Source: Mycobacterium kansasii ATCC 12478
GTDB taxonomy: Bacteria; Actinomycetota; Actinomycetes; Mycobacteriales; Mycobacteriaceae
NCBI RefSeq assembly: GCF_000157895.3
Contig: NC_022663.1
Coordinates: 6,324,001 to 6,388,000 of the forward strand
Reading direction: 5' to 3'
Length of the DNA: 64,000 bases
Below, piece by piece: positions 8,051-18,684 of the stretch (positions are counted from its first letter, which is position 1; the number at the start of each line of letters is the position of its first letter). Made by a program: the position numbers and the translations under genes. Under the pieces are notes generated by a model that was given only the letters and a program-made list of their open reading frames with translations, was not told the origin of the DNA and made no database searches.

Positions 8051-11000
8051 TTGTTGGTTGTGGCGGCTCGGGCGGCGCGACGTTGGCCTACATGATGGAC
8101 CAGCTGCGCTCCGAACTGCACGCGGCCGGTATCGAGAGCCTGCTGCCCGGTTGGCAATTCGTCGTCATCGATGTGCCCAGCGGGGCTGAGGACGGACCGG
8201 AGGGGCTGAGCAACGTTCCAGCGCAGGGCGGCACCTACATCGGCTGCGGCCCGCAGGGCAGCAGCTACGCGATCCTGGACGCGGCGCTTTCGCAGCGCCT
8301 GGCCGCCAATGCTGCGCTGGATACCATCGCCACCTGGGCGCCGCGCCACCCGGAGGAAGTGACCAATCCGATCTCGACAGGTGCCGGACAGTACCGCGCG
8401 ATCGGGCGGATGATCGTCCTGAGCAAGGCCGGCGAGATCCGGTCTCGGCTGCAAGCCGCCTGGGATCAGCTATTTCGCGTGGAGACCATTTCTGCGATGT
8501 CGACGGCGCAGGTCCCGGGCATCGGTCAATTCGACCCGCATCAGCCGCCGCTGGTGCTCGTGGTGTCGTCGATGGCCGGCGGCGCCGGCGCGTCGATGGC
8601 CTTGGATGTGTGCCGGTTGTTGACGCTGGTCTCCGGGCTGGACCCGAGGTTGATGGGCTTGTTCCTGGTCACGCCTGACATTTTCGATTCGCTGCCGGAG
8701 AGCGCCCGGACCGGCGTTCGGGCCAACTCGCTGGCCATGCTGGGTGAGATCGTCGCCAGCCAGTCCGGCGCGGCCAGGGAGCACGACGTACGGATCCTTC
8801 GGGCGCTCGGACAGCAACACGGTGAGGGCGAGCCGATCCCGTTCGCACGGGTCTTCCCGGTCGGCCGCTATGTCGGCGCCGACCGCACCCTGTTCGGGGA
8901 CGGCTCACCGTTCGCGGTGTACCGGGGACTGGCCCGCGGCCTGGCCGGTTTAATGATGAGCGGCACGGCCAGCGACCAGTTCGTCTCCTACGACCTGGGC
9001 AACACCGCCTCGCCGGCCGGTGATCGGGACCTGTTGGGGTGGGGCAACTCGGTGTGGGATCCGCTGCCGTGGGGGACATACGGGTTTTCCAGCCTCAGGA
9101 TGGGTCGCGACCGCTACGCCGAATACGCCGCGCAGCGACTGGCCCGCAGCTGCGCTGACAAATTGGTGTCCGGTCACATGCAGCCGGGTAATCCGGCGTC
9201 CAGCAACGAGCAGCTGGAGTCGTTGCTGACCAGCCAATGGGCGGCGATCTGTAACGAGCTCGGATTGCTGGCCGCCGCCGGCAGCGAGGACATCAACGCA
9301 CTCGGAAACTGGGTGGCCAACGTGGCGTTCCCAGCCCAGTCGGTAGCCCCCGTCGTCAATACCGTCATTGATCGTCAACTCCGCAGCCACCTGCCCAGCC
9401 CGGAAGGAATGACCGCCGCTCAGTGGGTTCCCGTCTTCCGGCAGGCGATCACCAACCGTCGTGATGCGCTGGCACACGCCTGTTCCGACGCCGGCTACCG
9501 CCTGGCCTTCGGCTGGCAACGGGCCTTCGCCGACCGGCTCGACGACGTCGTCGGCAACGCGATCGCCGACTTCGGCCTGCCGTACGCCCGGGCGCTGGTC
9601 GACCAGCTGCGCCGCCACATCGACGACGTGCTCACCGCGCCCATGGGCCAGCTCGGTTCGATGGGGTCACCCGACGTCGTCGCGCTGCCCCCCAACGTCG
9701 ACACGGCGCTGGCGTCGCTGCGCGGCGTGATCACCAACGCCGACCAGGTGCTCGCCACGACATTGGACGGCTTCCGCGGTGCCGTGCGCCGACAGGTCTA
9801 TGCCACCGCTGCGGCGCGGCTGGCAGATGTGTTCGCCGTGATCGGTGGCGAGCTACTCGTCCCGCTGCGCGACGCGCTCTCTGAAGCGCTGATCCTGCTG
9901 GAGAACGCGCAGGCCGAGCCGCCGTCCGATGTCGGTCTGGCCCGCCTTGCCACTGACCAGTACGCGGCGTGGCCGGCCGATGCCGACGAGTTCGTCCCGT
10001 CCCGGTTCGCCGAGGCCAACAACGAGGTCCTGCTGATCAGTTCGTCGGCCTTCAAGCAGCGCTACGAGAGCGATCTCGTCAAAGTGATCGCGGCCGGCCA
10101 CACACTGGTGCCGTTCCGGGCCGCGGTCGGGGAAGCCACCACACGGGTGATTCTCGGTGAGTGGCAAACCACCGGCGGCATGGTCGCGCCCGGCGGTTTG
10201 TTGGAGCGCAGCGCGAATTGGGTCACCCGTGCGCTCGGTTCCGATCCGGACACCGGGCGCTCACGGGTGCCGTCGGTGGCCCAGTTCGATGTGCACACCC
10301 GCCCCGCCGAGTTGCTCGCGCGGGCACGGCTGTACGTGGAGCGACCCGGTGAGGCATTCGACGAGTTCTGCCGGGTGTCGCTGCGCGACTATGTCCAGGG
10401 GGCCGGAGCCCCGGAATCCGAATTAACCGCACGCCGCCACGACATTGCCACCAAGTTCGCCGAGGCCCTGTCGCTGGCGCGCCCGTTGGCCAGCGTGAGC
10501 GACCAGGCGCTCACCCGCGTGCATCCCGGCCAGCAGGTCGAATACCGCTACAAGTTTTCCGAGATCCCGTTCGCGGGCCAGCCGGTGGGGATGGCGCTGG
10601 CCGACACGCTGCGTTCGAACCCGCGCGTCGACCAGGCCAGCAAGGACAACTTCGCGCGCGCGCTCACCGACGATGACGGCGTCACCCACATCGACATCTT
10701 CGGCTCCTACCCGAACTACTCACCGCTGGTCTTCGACTCGGTGCTGCGGCCACCCGCCCAGCAGTGGGCCGAGGTCGCCGGTCCAGGCCGCATGCAGTTC
10801 TGGCGGTATCGTCGTTCCCGGCCGCTGCAGGCGTCGCTACCGATGGGTGACGCCGAACGGCGTACCATGACCGCCGGCTGGCTGCTCGGCCAGATCATCG
10901 GGCGGATCCAGATACCCGAATCCCCTTACATAGAGCCGGTCCGGGTTTATGACGGCGATGCCGAGCAGTGGCTGAGTTTTCCCAGCCCGCTGTTGACCCC

Positions 11001-11577
11001 GCCGTCGAACTTCACGGCCTCCTACGACTGGCTGCCGGCGGTGCTGGAGGGGGTACTGCTGGCGATCGCGCAATCGCAAGATCCGCCGGTGATGCGCTCC
11101 CTGCGCCCGTATCAGGTGCTGCGCGGGCTCTATGACGCTAATTCGCAAGACCCTGCCGGCGGCATCGTCCAGCTTTCCGGGGTTGGTCTGCTCCGCGATT
11201 TCATCCTCAATGGGTGGTCGACCCCGGACGTCGTATCCCGGATCAAAGCCATCACCGCCGCCGAAACCCCAACCGATCGGGCCATGGCCGCCGAGGAGTG
11301 GCTGGCAACCGTCCGGGACACCGCCGCCGAATATCTGCCGCCGGGCACGTCAAGAGCGGTGAATGCAGGGGCCTTCGCCAGGATCGCGACCCGCTCGAAG
11401 GCCTCCAAGACGCCGATTTTCCGCGACCTGGCGCCTGACGTCTTCTGGGCCGCCGAGATGCTGATCAAGTTGGTCCGCCAGGTGAAGGCGACGGCTGTCG
11501 ACGGCAAATCCCCAACCGCTGCGGTGACTTTCGACGAGGGGGAGCAGGTCGTGATACCGGACGGCGGAACCTTCTAG
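8035..11577 (+). CDS. Tubulin-like NTPase (Tubulin_2/FtsZ-like domain), 1180 residues
   Basis: The N-terminus starts with a Rossmann-type nucleotide loop, FLIVGCGGSGGATL (G8-G14), and a second glycine loop AGGAGAS at residues 181-187 corresponds to the tubulin signature GGGTGS that binds GTP phosphates. A TPDIFDSLP segment follows at the usual distance. The remaining 900 residues are mostly helical and unrecognised, far longer than FtsZ (about 380). Related large tubulin-like proteins in actinobacteria are encoded next to vWA and GTPase-associated genes, as here. Whether it polymerises is not known. There are no membrane segments, so it is probably cytosolic. Start ATG lies inside the end of the vWA gene. 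Confidence 0.8.
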   Translation: MRRFLIVGCGGSGGATLAYMMDQLRSELHAAGIESLLPGWQFVVIDVPSGAEDGPEGLSNVPAQGGTYIGCGPQGSSYAILDAALSQRLAANAALDTIATWAPRHPEEVTNPISTGAGQYRAIGRMIVLSKAGEIRSRLQAAWDQLFRVETISAMSTAQVPGIGQFDPHQPPLVLVVSSMAGGAGASMALDVCRLLTLVSGLDPRLMGLFLVTPDIFDSLPESARTGVRANSLAMLGEIVASQSGAAREHDVRILRALGQQHGEGEPIPFARVFPVGRYVGADRTLFGDGSPFAVYRGLARGLAGLMMSGTASDQFVSYDLGNTASPAGDRDLLGWGNSVWDPLPWGTYGFSSLRMGRDRYAEYAAQRLARSCADKLVSGHMQPGNPASSNEQLESLLTSQWAAICNELGLLAAAGSEDINALGNWVANVAFPAQSVAPVVNTVIDRQLRSHLPSPEGMTAAQWVPVFRQAITNRRDALAHACSDAGYRLAFGWQRAFADRLDDVVGNAIADFGLPYARALVDQLRRHIDDVLTAPMGQLGSMGSPDVVALPPNVDTALASLRGVITNADQVLATTLDGFRGAVRRQVYATAAARLADVFAVIGGELLVPLRDALSEALILLENAQAEPPSDVGLARLATDQYAAWPADADEFVPSRFAEANNEVLLISSSAFKQRYESDLVKVIAAGHTLVPFRAAVGEATTRVILGEWQTTGGMVAPGGLLERSANWVTRALGSDPDTGRSRVPSVAQFDVHTRPAELLARARLYVERPGEAFDEFCRVSLRDYVQGAGAPESELTARRHDIATKFAEALSLARPLASVSDQALTRVHPGQQVEYRYKFSEIPFAGQPVGMALADTLRSNPRVDQASKDNFARALTDDDGVTHIDIFGSYPNYSPLVFDSVLRPPAQQWAEVAGPGRMQFWRYRRSRPLQASLPMGDAERRTMTAGWLLGQIIGRIQIPESPYIEPVRVYDGDAEQWLSFPSPLLTPPSNFTASYDWLPAVLEGVLLAIAQSQDPPVMRSLRPYQVLRGLYDANSQDPAGGIVQLSGVGLLRDFILNGWSTPDVVSRIKAITAAETPTDRAMAAEEWLATVRDTAAEYLPPGTSRAVNAGAFARIATRSKASKTPIFRDLAPDVFWAAEMLIKLVRQVKATAVDGKSPTAAVTFDEGEQVVIPDGGTF

Positions 11578-11579
11578 CG

Positions 11580-14198
11580 ATGACCGCCCTTACCGTGGTG
11601 CTGGCTCCGCACGCGCAGTCCGAAGACATCCTCGCGGTGCTCGCGGACTATTCTGCTGTCGGATTGCTGCGCAGCTTCGCCTGGGTGGATGCACCATCCG
11701 GCACGGCGAGTTCGCTGCCCGCCACTCTGGTGACCGATGGTCAGATGAGTCCCGTTGTGCTGCAGCAGATCTTGACTGCGCGAAGGTATGACCGGGTCCG
11801 GCTGGCGGTTCTGGTGCCGGCGGAAGCACCTCTCGAAGCTCGGATACCACTGGCCGTCGAGCTGCAGGTGGAGCAGGTCGTGCGGTCCAGCGCGATCGGT
11901 GCGCCGATCACCCTGCTGCGGCTGCTCTACACCGCCGGCGCGGCCGCAACGGTTCCCGCCGACCCGTCGCTTGTGCTGGAAGGATGGCACAACCTTCTTG
12001 TCGCGCCGGAGGACCCGTCGGGTCCGGAATTGGCTGCCGCAACCCTGGACCGGCTCACGGATCCCCTGCTTGTGGCGCGTTATGTCGCACCGGTGGTCGC
12101 CGGTGTCACCGGCCTGTGGGCGGACATCGACCGGACGCCGTTCGACGCGGCCGCGATCCTGCCGGGGCTCACCATCCGCGCCGTGCGCGCCTTCTACCGT
12201 CAACTCGACAGCGCAGACGTCGAGGAGCGCTTGCGGGCGCAGCTGTTCGATTCCACCGGTCGCCTTCCGTTGCCCCGCGCCGACCGCGTGCCGGTCGTCT
12301 TCATCGACGACGTGGCAACGGCGACACAGTCGATGGCCCGGGCGCTGTGGACCAAGCATCGCGACGTGCTGCGCGGTCCGAGACTGTCCGTCGGCGGCGA
12401 AGGAGCCCAACGGATTTCGATGGGGATCGCCCTCAGGATGTTTCTCTCCTTCATGGGCTCGGCGCTGTGGCGGGCGCCGTCGGCATGGATTGCCTCGGCG
12501 CTGGGCTCGGTGTCGTCGGTGGTCGCCACCACGGTGCAGAATGCGGTGTTCGGCCGCTCGGGATCGGCGTACGACGTGGTCGCGGGCGCCGAGCCGGCCA
12601 GCTGGCAAGACCTGGGGCGAAGCGCCGACACCCTGGGTGACGCGCTGGCCGAACCTGCTGGCGGCAAACACCTTGCGCACCAGGATCTGAGCCGCCTGTG
12701 GACCGATTTCGTCAGCGTCGCCCTCACCCTGGCCGACGGCGGCCGGCGGTCCACCAACCTGGAGCCGGTGCGCGTGGGCGCCGCTGTCGGAGTGGTCCGC
12801 AACTGTTCAGATGTCGTACCGAGTGCCGCCGACCGGTTCGCCGCCATCCCGGGGTCGTTGGCGGCTGTCGCCGGGATGAGCGCGGTGGAGGCAACCGATT
12901 TGCTGGAGGCGGCTGCGCTGCGAGACCGCCTGCAGCGCCTCTACGGTGACCCGGCCGCGGGAGTCGAGGCCCGCCGCGCCGCGGCAAGCCTGGACGACTG
13001 GTTGCAGACGGTGTCGAAAAGCTTTGCGTGGCAGGCCGGCTCGATCCTCGTCGACTACCTGCAACGGGCCCGCAGCGAGGTCGCCGGCCTGGTGCAACAG
13101 ATCCGCGGCACCACCAACCGGGACGACGTCGAGGAGCGGCTAAGCCAGCGCCAGCACACGATTGGACTGATCCTCAAGACGTTCGGCTGGGGCGTTTTCG
13201 GTGGGCTGGCGTTGTTGGTCGGGGTGGCCGCGTTGGGCGCGGTCGGGTGGACGTTCGCGATTGTCACCGGCGGGGTGCTGCTGGCGGTGTATCTGGTGAT
13301 CGCGCTGGCGTTGTTCCTGCTCACCCAGCGCGACCTGTTCGCCGAGATGAATCTGCGCCAGTCGCAACTCAGTCGGTTGGACGCGATGCATACCAATCTG
13401 CGCTCGGCGGTGCAGGATCTCAGCCGGCTGTCGGGCGCATACGGGCAACTGCTGGCGTGGACCCGGGTGTTGGGCGCGGTGCTGCGGGCACCGTTCGGTG
13501 CAGCTGCGGCCCCGGGCCCGGCGCCCGGGCAGCTGATCGACGGATTGCCGCGGTCGACGTGCCTGGGTATCGCGATGCCGAGTTCCGATGACACGCAGAC
13601 TGCTATCGATTGGATTGAGCAGCGGTTGTACTCGGTGGGCTGGCTCACCCGGCCGTGGGAGGACCTGCTGGCGGAGGCAGGAAAGCAGCTGCGCGAGGCT
13701 CCCGCGGCGCTGTTCGTCATGCCCGGCGCCGGAACCGGATCGCCGCTGGACCAGTGGTCCAGCGCGGTCGCGTCCGGCCAGGTGCAGGCCAGAGGTGCCG
13801 ATGCGCTGTGGCAGCGGGTGGAGCAGATGCTCAGCGAATCGGCGGGCCCGGTCGGCGACACCCTCACCCGTGCGGTGTTTGTGCCGGCGGCCGACCGGAC
13901 AGTGCCCGAGGCCGAGTTCAGCACCGGGGTCACCGACCACCGCCCGGAGCGTGCCGCGCCGTTTGCCGGCTCACTGTTCACCGACACCGCCGTCACCGCC
14001 GGTCGTTCCGCAGCGGTGTTGGACGAATCCGTCATGACGCGCCGCGGTCTGGGCTACCGCGCTGTGGTGGTGCAGGCCAGCGACGGCCTGCAGCCCTACG
14101 ATTTCGCGGTCTTCGCGCCACGCACCAGCATGGCCACCAGCCCCGACGCGGCGACCGATCACGAAGAACCGCCCGGTTCTGGAAAACTGGTCTTCTAG
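11580..14198 (+). CDS. Large operon protein with central membrane hairpin, unknown function
   Basis: 872 residues, starting 2 bases after the tubulin-like gene. The first 500 residues have no recognised domain; two strong hydrophobic segments at about 530-585 form a hairpin directly followed by a predicted helical region (FAEMNLRQSQLSRLDAMHTN). The C-terminal 250 residues are soluble. No signal peptide, so both ends are probably cytosolic. Given its position it may tether the tubulin-like protein to the membrane; this is inference from gene order only. Confidence 0.75.
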   Translation: MTALTVVLAPHAQSEDILAVLADYSAVGLLRSFAWVDAPSGTASSLPATLVTDGQMSPVVLQQILTARRYDRVRLAVLVPAEAPLEARIPLAVELQVEQVVRSSAIGAPITLLRLLYTAGAAATVPADPSLVLEGWHNLLVAPEDPSGPELAAATLDRLTDPLLVARYVAPVVAGVTGLWADIDRTPFDAAAILPGLTIRAVRAFYRQLDSADVEERLRAQLFDSTGRLPLPRADRVPVVFIDDVATATQSMARALWTKHRDVLRGPRLSVGGEGAQRISMGIALRMFLSFMGSALWRAPSAWIASALGSVSSVVATTVQNAVFGRSGSAYDVVAGAEPASWQDLGRSADTLGDALAEPAGGKHLAHQDLSRLWTDFVSVALTLADGGRRSTNLEPVRVGAAVGVVRNCSDVVPSAADRFAAIPGSLAAVAGMSAVEATDLLEAAALRDRLQRLYGDPAAGVEARRAAASLDDWLQTVSKSFAWQAGSILVDYLQRARSEVAGLVQQIRGTTNRDDVEERLSQRQHTIGLILKTFGWGVFGGLALLVGVAALGAVGWTFAIVTGGVLLAVYLVIALALFLLTQRDLFAEMNLRQSQLSRLDAMHTNLRSAVQDLSRLSGAYGQLLAWTRVLGAVLRAPFGAAAAPGPAPGQLIDGLPRSTCLGIAMPSSDDTQTAIDWIEQRLYSVGWLTRPWEDLLAEAGKQLREAPAALFVMPGAGTGSPLDQWSSAVASGQVQARGADALWQRVEQMLSESAGPVGDTLTRAVFVPAADRTVPEAEFSTGVTDHRPERAAPFAGSLFTDTAVTAGRSAAVLDESVMTRRGLGYRAVVVQASDGLQPYDFAVFAPRTSMATSPDAATDHEEPPGSGKLVF

Positions 14199-14200
14199 AG

Positions 14201-16228
14201 ATGCCTAATCCGAACGCACTCGACAGCGATCCCCGCCTGCCGGCTCTGTTGCGGTGGCGCCAGCAGCTCATCTCTTCCGGCGCGGTGTCACCGCACACCT
14301 TCAAGGAAGCGCATGTGCGGATGGTGCTGCGGTCCGGGCGCCGCGACGTCGACGAGATCCGCGCGATGTTGCCCGGCTCGGTGGCGGAGTATGCCGAGGA
14401 CATGGCGCGCGTCCTCGACGAACTGACCGCCGAGACGACCGGGCCGGCGCGCACCGCCGATACCGGCCGGGTTGCGACGAGAGAGTCGGTGCCAGAAGCT
14501 GATTCAGCGCTGTACCGCGAAGGCACTCCGGATAGCTTCGCGCCGTTCATCTTTCGCAAGCAGACTGCCGAGCCGCATGAGATTGTGGTCCGCCCGGTCG
14601 CCGACCCTGCCAGTGGCCAGCAGGCCCTCGAAATTACGTGGCCACCCTATCAATCCGGGAAAGCAGAATCGGACTCCTGCACGGTGTACCGGGTGGTCAG
14701 CAGCGAGGAGAACGAACCGTACTCTCCGGATCGGGCGCAACTGGTCGCGGTGACCACGACTACGTCAGCACACGACAGCCGACCGCCGATTAGCGCCGTA
14801 CGCCGCTTCCAGGTGTGGGTGAACACCGGTGCATCACGCGCGGAAGCGCTTGCCGCTCAACCGGTTTTGCATGCCGCAGGCGCACGGCCCAGCCCGGTCG
14901 ACAATGTCGTTCTGACCCAGGATTCCGGCCGCGTGATCGGCCAATGGACGGTCTTCCCGCGGGTGAGCGCCGTGCACCTCTACCGGATCCCGGCGGAGGA
15001 AAGCGCAGCCGACGAGATGCCGTACCAGATCCTCGCCGACAGCGACAACCTCGACGGGTTTGTCGATACCGACGCGGAACCCGGGCGGCGTTATATATAT
15101 CGGGCGCGCTGCAAGGTGAGCGTCGACGGAGTGGAGCGCCTGTCGGACCCCGTGCAAGCGGAGGTGCAGGTCTCTGCCATGCCGGCGCCGGTCGACGACT
15201 TGTCGCTAAGCCCCCACGACGACGGCGCGGTGCTCGACCTCAGCTGGACCTCGCCGCCGGCAGGCCGTGTCTTGATCTTCCGGACCCAGGACCTGCCGGA
15301 GGCAGCCGAATCGGCCCAGCTGCCTGAAAGCGCACTCGAGCTAGCTGGGCTGCGTCCGGCATCGCGGCTGAACTATCCGATATCCGAGCGCCGTGACAGC
15401 GACGGCCGCCTGCGGTCGGTGATAGCCGGCGTGCCCTGGCCCAGCGAGTGGAGTCGTGCCTACTTCACCCCCGTGACCGTCCTGGACGGCAGGGCGCGGT
15501 TGGGCAAGAGCATTTCAACGGTTCGCACCGGGTCGATCACCGACGTCCAGCTCACCGAGTACTGCAGCAAGCAGGTGCTGACCTTCGCCTGGCCAGCCGG
15601 CGCGGCAGCGGTGTCGATCTACCTGGCCCCCAAGGACTACGACCCGCAATTGGGACTCAGCGGGCGGCACTACGAGGTCTCGTTCGAGGACTACCACAAG
15701 TTCGGGGGACACCAGTTCCCTAAGAACGAGCTACCCCCGGGTGGCTGTTCGCTGCACCTGGCGCCGGTGGCATTCTCGGCCGGTCGCCGCATCCAGGGCG
15801 CTATCACCAGCTTGCAATACGTCGGTCTGCTACGGCTGTGGTACTCGGTGAAGATATCGCGGGATCCCGCCGGCAACCCACTCACCGCCGCACTGCTGAT
15901 TCGCGCCGAGACCGACGACGTCATCGGTTCGCCCCCGTTCGTGTTGGTCAACAACGCCCAACGAATCCCGTTGAGCATCACCGACGGTGAGCCGCTCGAC
16001 GTGGCGCCGCTGAACGACCAGGGTGAGGTGGCGGCGCGACCCGCAAAGCAATTCAAATGGCCGGTGCTGCGAAGCGACGGCACTTCCCAGGTTTTCGTTG
16101 GCGACGTCAGAGGCCGGCAGGGGTGGGTACGGCTTTTCGCCGACGTCGGCGATCCGAAACGGCTGCAGCGGCTGGCGCTGCTGGATCCCCCGGTCGATGC
16201 GCTTCGGCTGACCCGGACGTCGTCATGA
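14201..16228 (+). CDS. Protein with fibronectin type III-like modules
   Basis: 675 residues from the ATG at 14201, which lies just after the stop of the previous gene. The first 110 residues are helical (PALLRWRQQLISSG; EYAEDMARVLDEL). Residues about 210-450 contain two or three FnIII-like beta modules, each starting with a P-V-D motif (PVDNVVLTQD, PVDDLSLSPHD) followed by W and hydrophobic strands (GQWTVF, LDLSWTSPP). No signal peptide or membrane segment is visible, so these modules are probably inside the cell, unusual for FnIII. A scaffold role is likely. The stop overlaps the next start (ATGA). Confidence 0.75.
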   Translation: MPNPNALDSDPRLPALLRWRQQLISSGAVSPHTFKEAHVRMVLRSGRRDVDEIRAMLPGSVAEYAEDMARVLDELTAETTGPARTADTGRVATRESVPEADSALYREGTPDSFAPFIFRKQTAEPHEIVVRPVADPASGQQALEITWPPYQSGKAESDSCTVYRVVSSEENEPYSPDRAQLVAVTTTTSAHDSRPPISAVRRFQVWVNTGASRAEALAAQPVLHAAGARPSPVDNVVLTQDSGRVIGQWTVFPRVSAVHLYRIPAEESAADEMPYQILADSDNLDGFVDTDAEPGRRYIYRARCKVSVDGVERLSDPVQAEVQVSAMPAPVDDLSLSPHDDGAVLDLSWTSPPAGRVLIFRTQDLPEAAESAQLPESALELAGLRPASRLNYPISERRDSDGRLRSVIAGVPWPSEWSRAYFTPVTVLDGRARLGKSISTVRTGSITDVQLTEYCSKQVLTFAWPAGAAAVSIYLAPKDYDPQLGLSGRHYEVSFEDYHKFGGHQFPKNELPPGGCSLHLAPVAFSAGRRIQGAITSLQYVGLLRLWYSVKISRDPAGNPLTAALLIRAETDDVIGSPPFVLVNNAQRIPLSITDGEPLDVAPLNDQGEVAARPAKQFKWPVLRSDGTSQVFVGDVRGRQGWVRLFADVGDPKRLQRLALLDPPVDALRLTRTSS

Positions 16229-18684
16229 CGGCCCGGTACGGACAACTGAGCTACACGTCGTTCGATGCTTCGGGCTCGGCCGGCGGCTGGAGAGTCAAGC
16301 AAACCGGCGGCGACCTCGACGAGGCAGAAGAAGCGCTCCTGGTGGCCGGTGTGCACACTGTGCTGAATCCGGTAAAGCCACTACCGGCATTCCCGACAGC
16401 CGCGCAGCTGCAACGCATTCCGCACCGGTTGGCGTATCGCCGCATCAACCGCAACACAGCCTGCTATTGGCACACGGTGCCGGCGGGAAGCGACCACACC
16501 GGCCGGCCCGGCAACGTGTTCGTGCACGCGATGCTGGATCGGGAAGCTGGCAAAGCGCAGGGCTCGTATCGGCCTATCGAGCTGTGGCGTTCGCAACGCT
16601 GGCTTTGTCCCTATGGTGGTGCGGCCGTGGCTGGGGCAGAGCTGCCCGCAGAACCACCGGGGCCGGGCGACACCGTGACACGCCGCAGCGTGGTCAATTT
16701 CGCCTACGACACCAGCACGTGGCGACTGACAACATTGTTCGGGTTGATGGATGCAGTCGCAGCCGCGATCGAGGGCGGCCCGCCGGTCGTGCTGGGTGCG
16801 GAGTCGGACGAAACCGCCGCACAGTGGATCGGTTTGATCAGCTTCCTGATGTCTCCGGGAACTGCACGGTCGCTGAACTTCTCCACCTTCGATCGCGCCG
16901 ATCAGCTCGAGCACGCCGTGCGGATCGGTCAACATCTCACCGCGATCCCACGCGATGACCTCCCGATGGCCCCTGCGGCGGCCGTGACAATCGACGAGAC
17001 CGACACCCTTTCGCTGGGAGAATTCGGCGGCCAACCGCACCGGACCGCGGCCGCACAGCCGATCGAGGTCACCGCTTGGTCGGCCATGGCGCAGGTAGCC
17101 ATGCTGGACCCCGACTCAATGCGGCTGGTGCTCAACGACATTGACATGTTCGCCGCCGGGGTAAACGATTGCGGCCTGCACCCGGCGTGGCCGATGGCGA
17201 TGTCCATCGCTACCCGGGAGCGATTCGTCGACGCGGCTGACGAAGCCCGGTCTGTGATCACGCAACACTCGCCATCCAGCCCGGTCATTGATCCCGCAAT
17301 CGTGCAGACGATTAGCGACGTAGTGCGTTCCTCGGCCGGAACGGGCACCGCCGAGGCGCTGGAGGCGGCACGGCGGATGCCCGACGGCCTGACGGCGCAG
17401 ATCGCCGACGCACTGTACCTGTCGCGCGCCATCTGCGACGACCGGTGGCTAGACCGGCCGGGCCCGATCCCGCTGGGCCGGACTGGCTATCACGGCCGGG
17501 CGGTTCCGGCCGAACTGTTGGAGGCGATTCCCTCAGCGCTGCGGGCGGCCGGTGATCGGGGACCGGACCGAGTGCTACGAGTCGCCGACATCCTCTTCCG
17601 GGTGGGAATCGACTACGACCTGTCCAGGGTGTTCCAGGAACACGTCCTGCCGGCGCTGCGGGACCCGCGGCAAGCCCGGCGCCTGATGCTCGGGCTCGGT
17701 GGGCGGATCAGCATTGACTGTCGCTTGGCTGTGGCATCCGTGATGATGGCGCAGGGCGAACCGCCGGATCATTTCGCAGCCCAACTCGACGATGCCGTGC
17801 TGGATTGGCTCAGTGACGGGGTGACGGCGCCGTCTGCAGAGCAGCTCACCGAAGCCCGGCGGTGGGATCAGAATTGGACCCGGGCGGCGGTGCGTGCCGC
17901 GCGGACGCACCGACTCGGCCCCGAAACCGACCGAGATCGGCAAGCGGAGACGTGGTGGCGCCGTATCAACGGTTTGCCATCGGCGAAGCCGGATCAGACC
18001 GAAGACCGGACGCTCGAGCGTCGGCCTGCGACTCGAGAACTGATTGCCGACCTGGTCGGGGCGGCCGACTCACCGGAAATGTTCGAGCTCGCCGCCAGGG
18101 TCGTTACCGAAAACAGGGACGAACTAGGGGTTGCGTGCGCGGTGGTACGGCTTTATGAACCGCAAGACTGGGTCGCGCGCGGCTACGTCATGACATACCA
18201 GCGCGCCTATACCCCCAGGTGGGACGAAGCGGTTGAGGCGGTCGGACCGGACCGCGTTCACCACGACTTCGCGCGCCGGCTGCTTGTCCTGGCGGTCGTT
18301 GGTGCCATTTTCGGCACGCCGTGTCCCCGGGTGTGCGCCGGGCTGCTGACCGATCCGAGCCTGCAAACCGAGGTGACCGAGCAAGTATTCGCCTTGGCGG
18401 AGACCAACGTGATCTCCGCCAAGGCGGCTCTCGCGGTCAGCCTGCTGCACCCCGCCGGGACCGATCCGATAGAGCCGCTGTTGCGGCGGTTGGCCGCCCG
18501 CATCGCGGCGACGTTCCCCTGGGACGCCGACGAGGTCAACGACGTCGTGCACGTGATGGGCCAAATCAGCGCAGCGACGGACGCCGCGTCGCTGCGATGT
18601 TTTCGCGAGATGGTGCTCGACGCGCTCCACGGTCAGTCCAACGACCTGGATCCCATGGCGGCACCCTCGCAGTGGAGTCACTGA
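16225..18684 (+). CDS. GTPase-associated protein 1 (GAP1-N2 type)
   Basis: 819 residues. The N-terminus (YGQLSYTSFD, then a GxR..HRLAYRRI region and a GRPGNVFVHAML segment) matches the GAP1-N2 domain, a family named for its genomic link to TRAFAC GTPases in predicted conflict systems. The middle and C-terminal parts are helical and would correspond to GAP1-M and GAP1-C. The ATG overlaps the preceding stop by 4 bases; its own stop overlaps the next start by 1 base. Its GTPase partner is encoded two genes downstream, as expected for the family. The biochemical role of GAP1 is not established. Confidence 0.85.
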   Translation: MTARYGQLSYTSFDASGSAGGWRVKQTGGDLDEAEEALLVAGVHTVLNPVKPLPAFPTAAQLQRIPHRLAYRRINRNTACYWHTVPAGSDHTGRPGNVFVHAMLDREAGKAQGSYRPIELWRSQRWLCPYGGAAVAGAELPAEPPGPGDTVTRRSVVNFAYDTSTWRLTTLFGLMDAVAAAIEGGPPVVLGAESDETAAQWIGLISFLMSPGTARSLNFSTFDRADQLEHAVRIGQHLTAIPRDDLPMAPAAAVTIDETDTLSLGEFGGQPHRTAAAQPIEVTAWSAMAQVAMLDPDSMRLVLNDIDMFAAGVNDCGLHPAWPMAMSIATRERFVDAADEARSVITQHSPSSPVIDPAIVQTISDVVRSSAGTGTAEALEAARRMPDGLTAQIADALYLSRAICDDRWLDRPGPIPLGRTGYHGRAVPAELLEAIPSALRAAGDRGPDRVLRVADILFRVGIDYDLSRVFQEHVLPALRDPRQARRLMLGLGGRISIDCRLAVASVMMAQGEPPDHFAAQLDDAVLDWLSDGVTAPSAEQLTEARRWDQNWTRAAVRAARTHRLGPETDRDRQAETWWRRINGLPSAKPDQTEDRTLERRPATRELIADLVGAADSPEMFELAARVVTENRDELGVACAVVRLYEPQDWVARGYVMTYQRAYTPRWDEAVEAVGPDRVHHDFARRLLVLAVVGAIFGTPCPRVCAGLLTDPSLQTEVTEQVFALAETNVISAKAALAVSLLHPAGTDPIEPLLRRLAARIAATFPWDADEVNDVVHVMGQISAATDAASLRCFREMVLDALHGQSNDLDPMAAPSQWSH

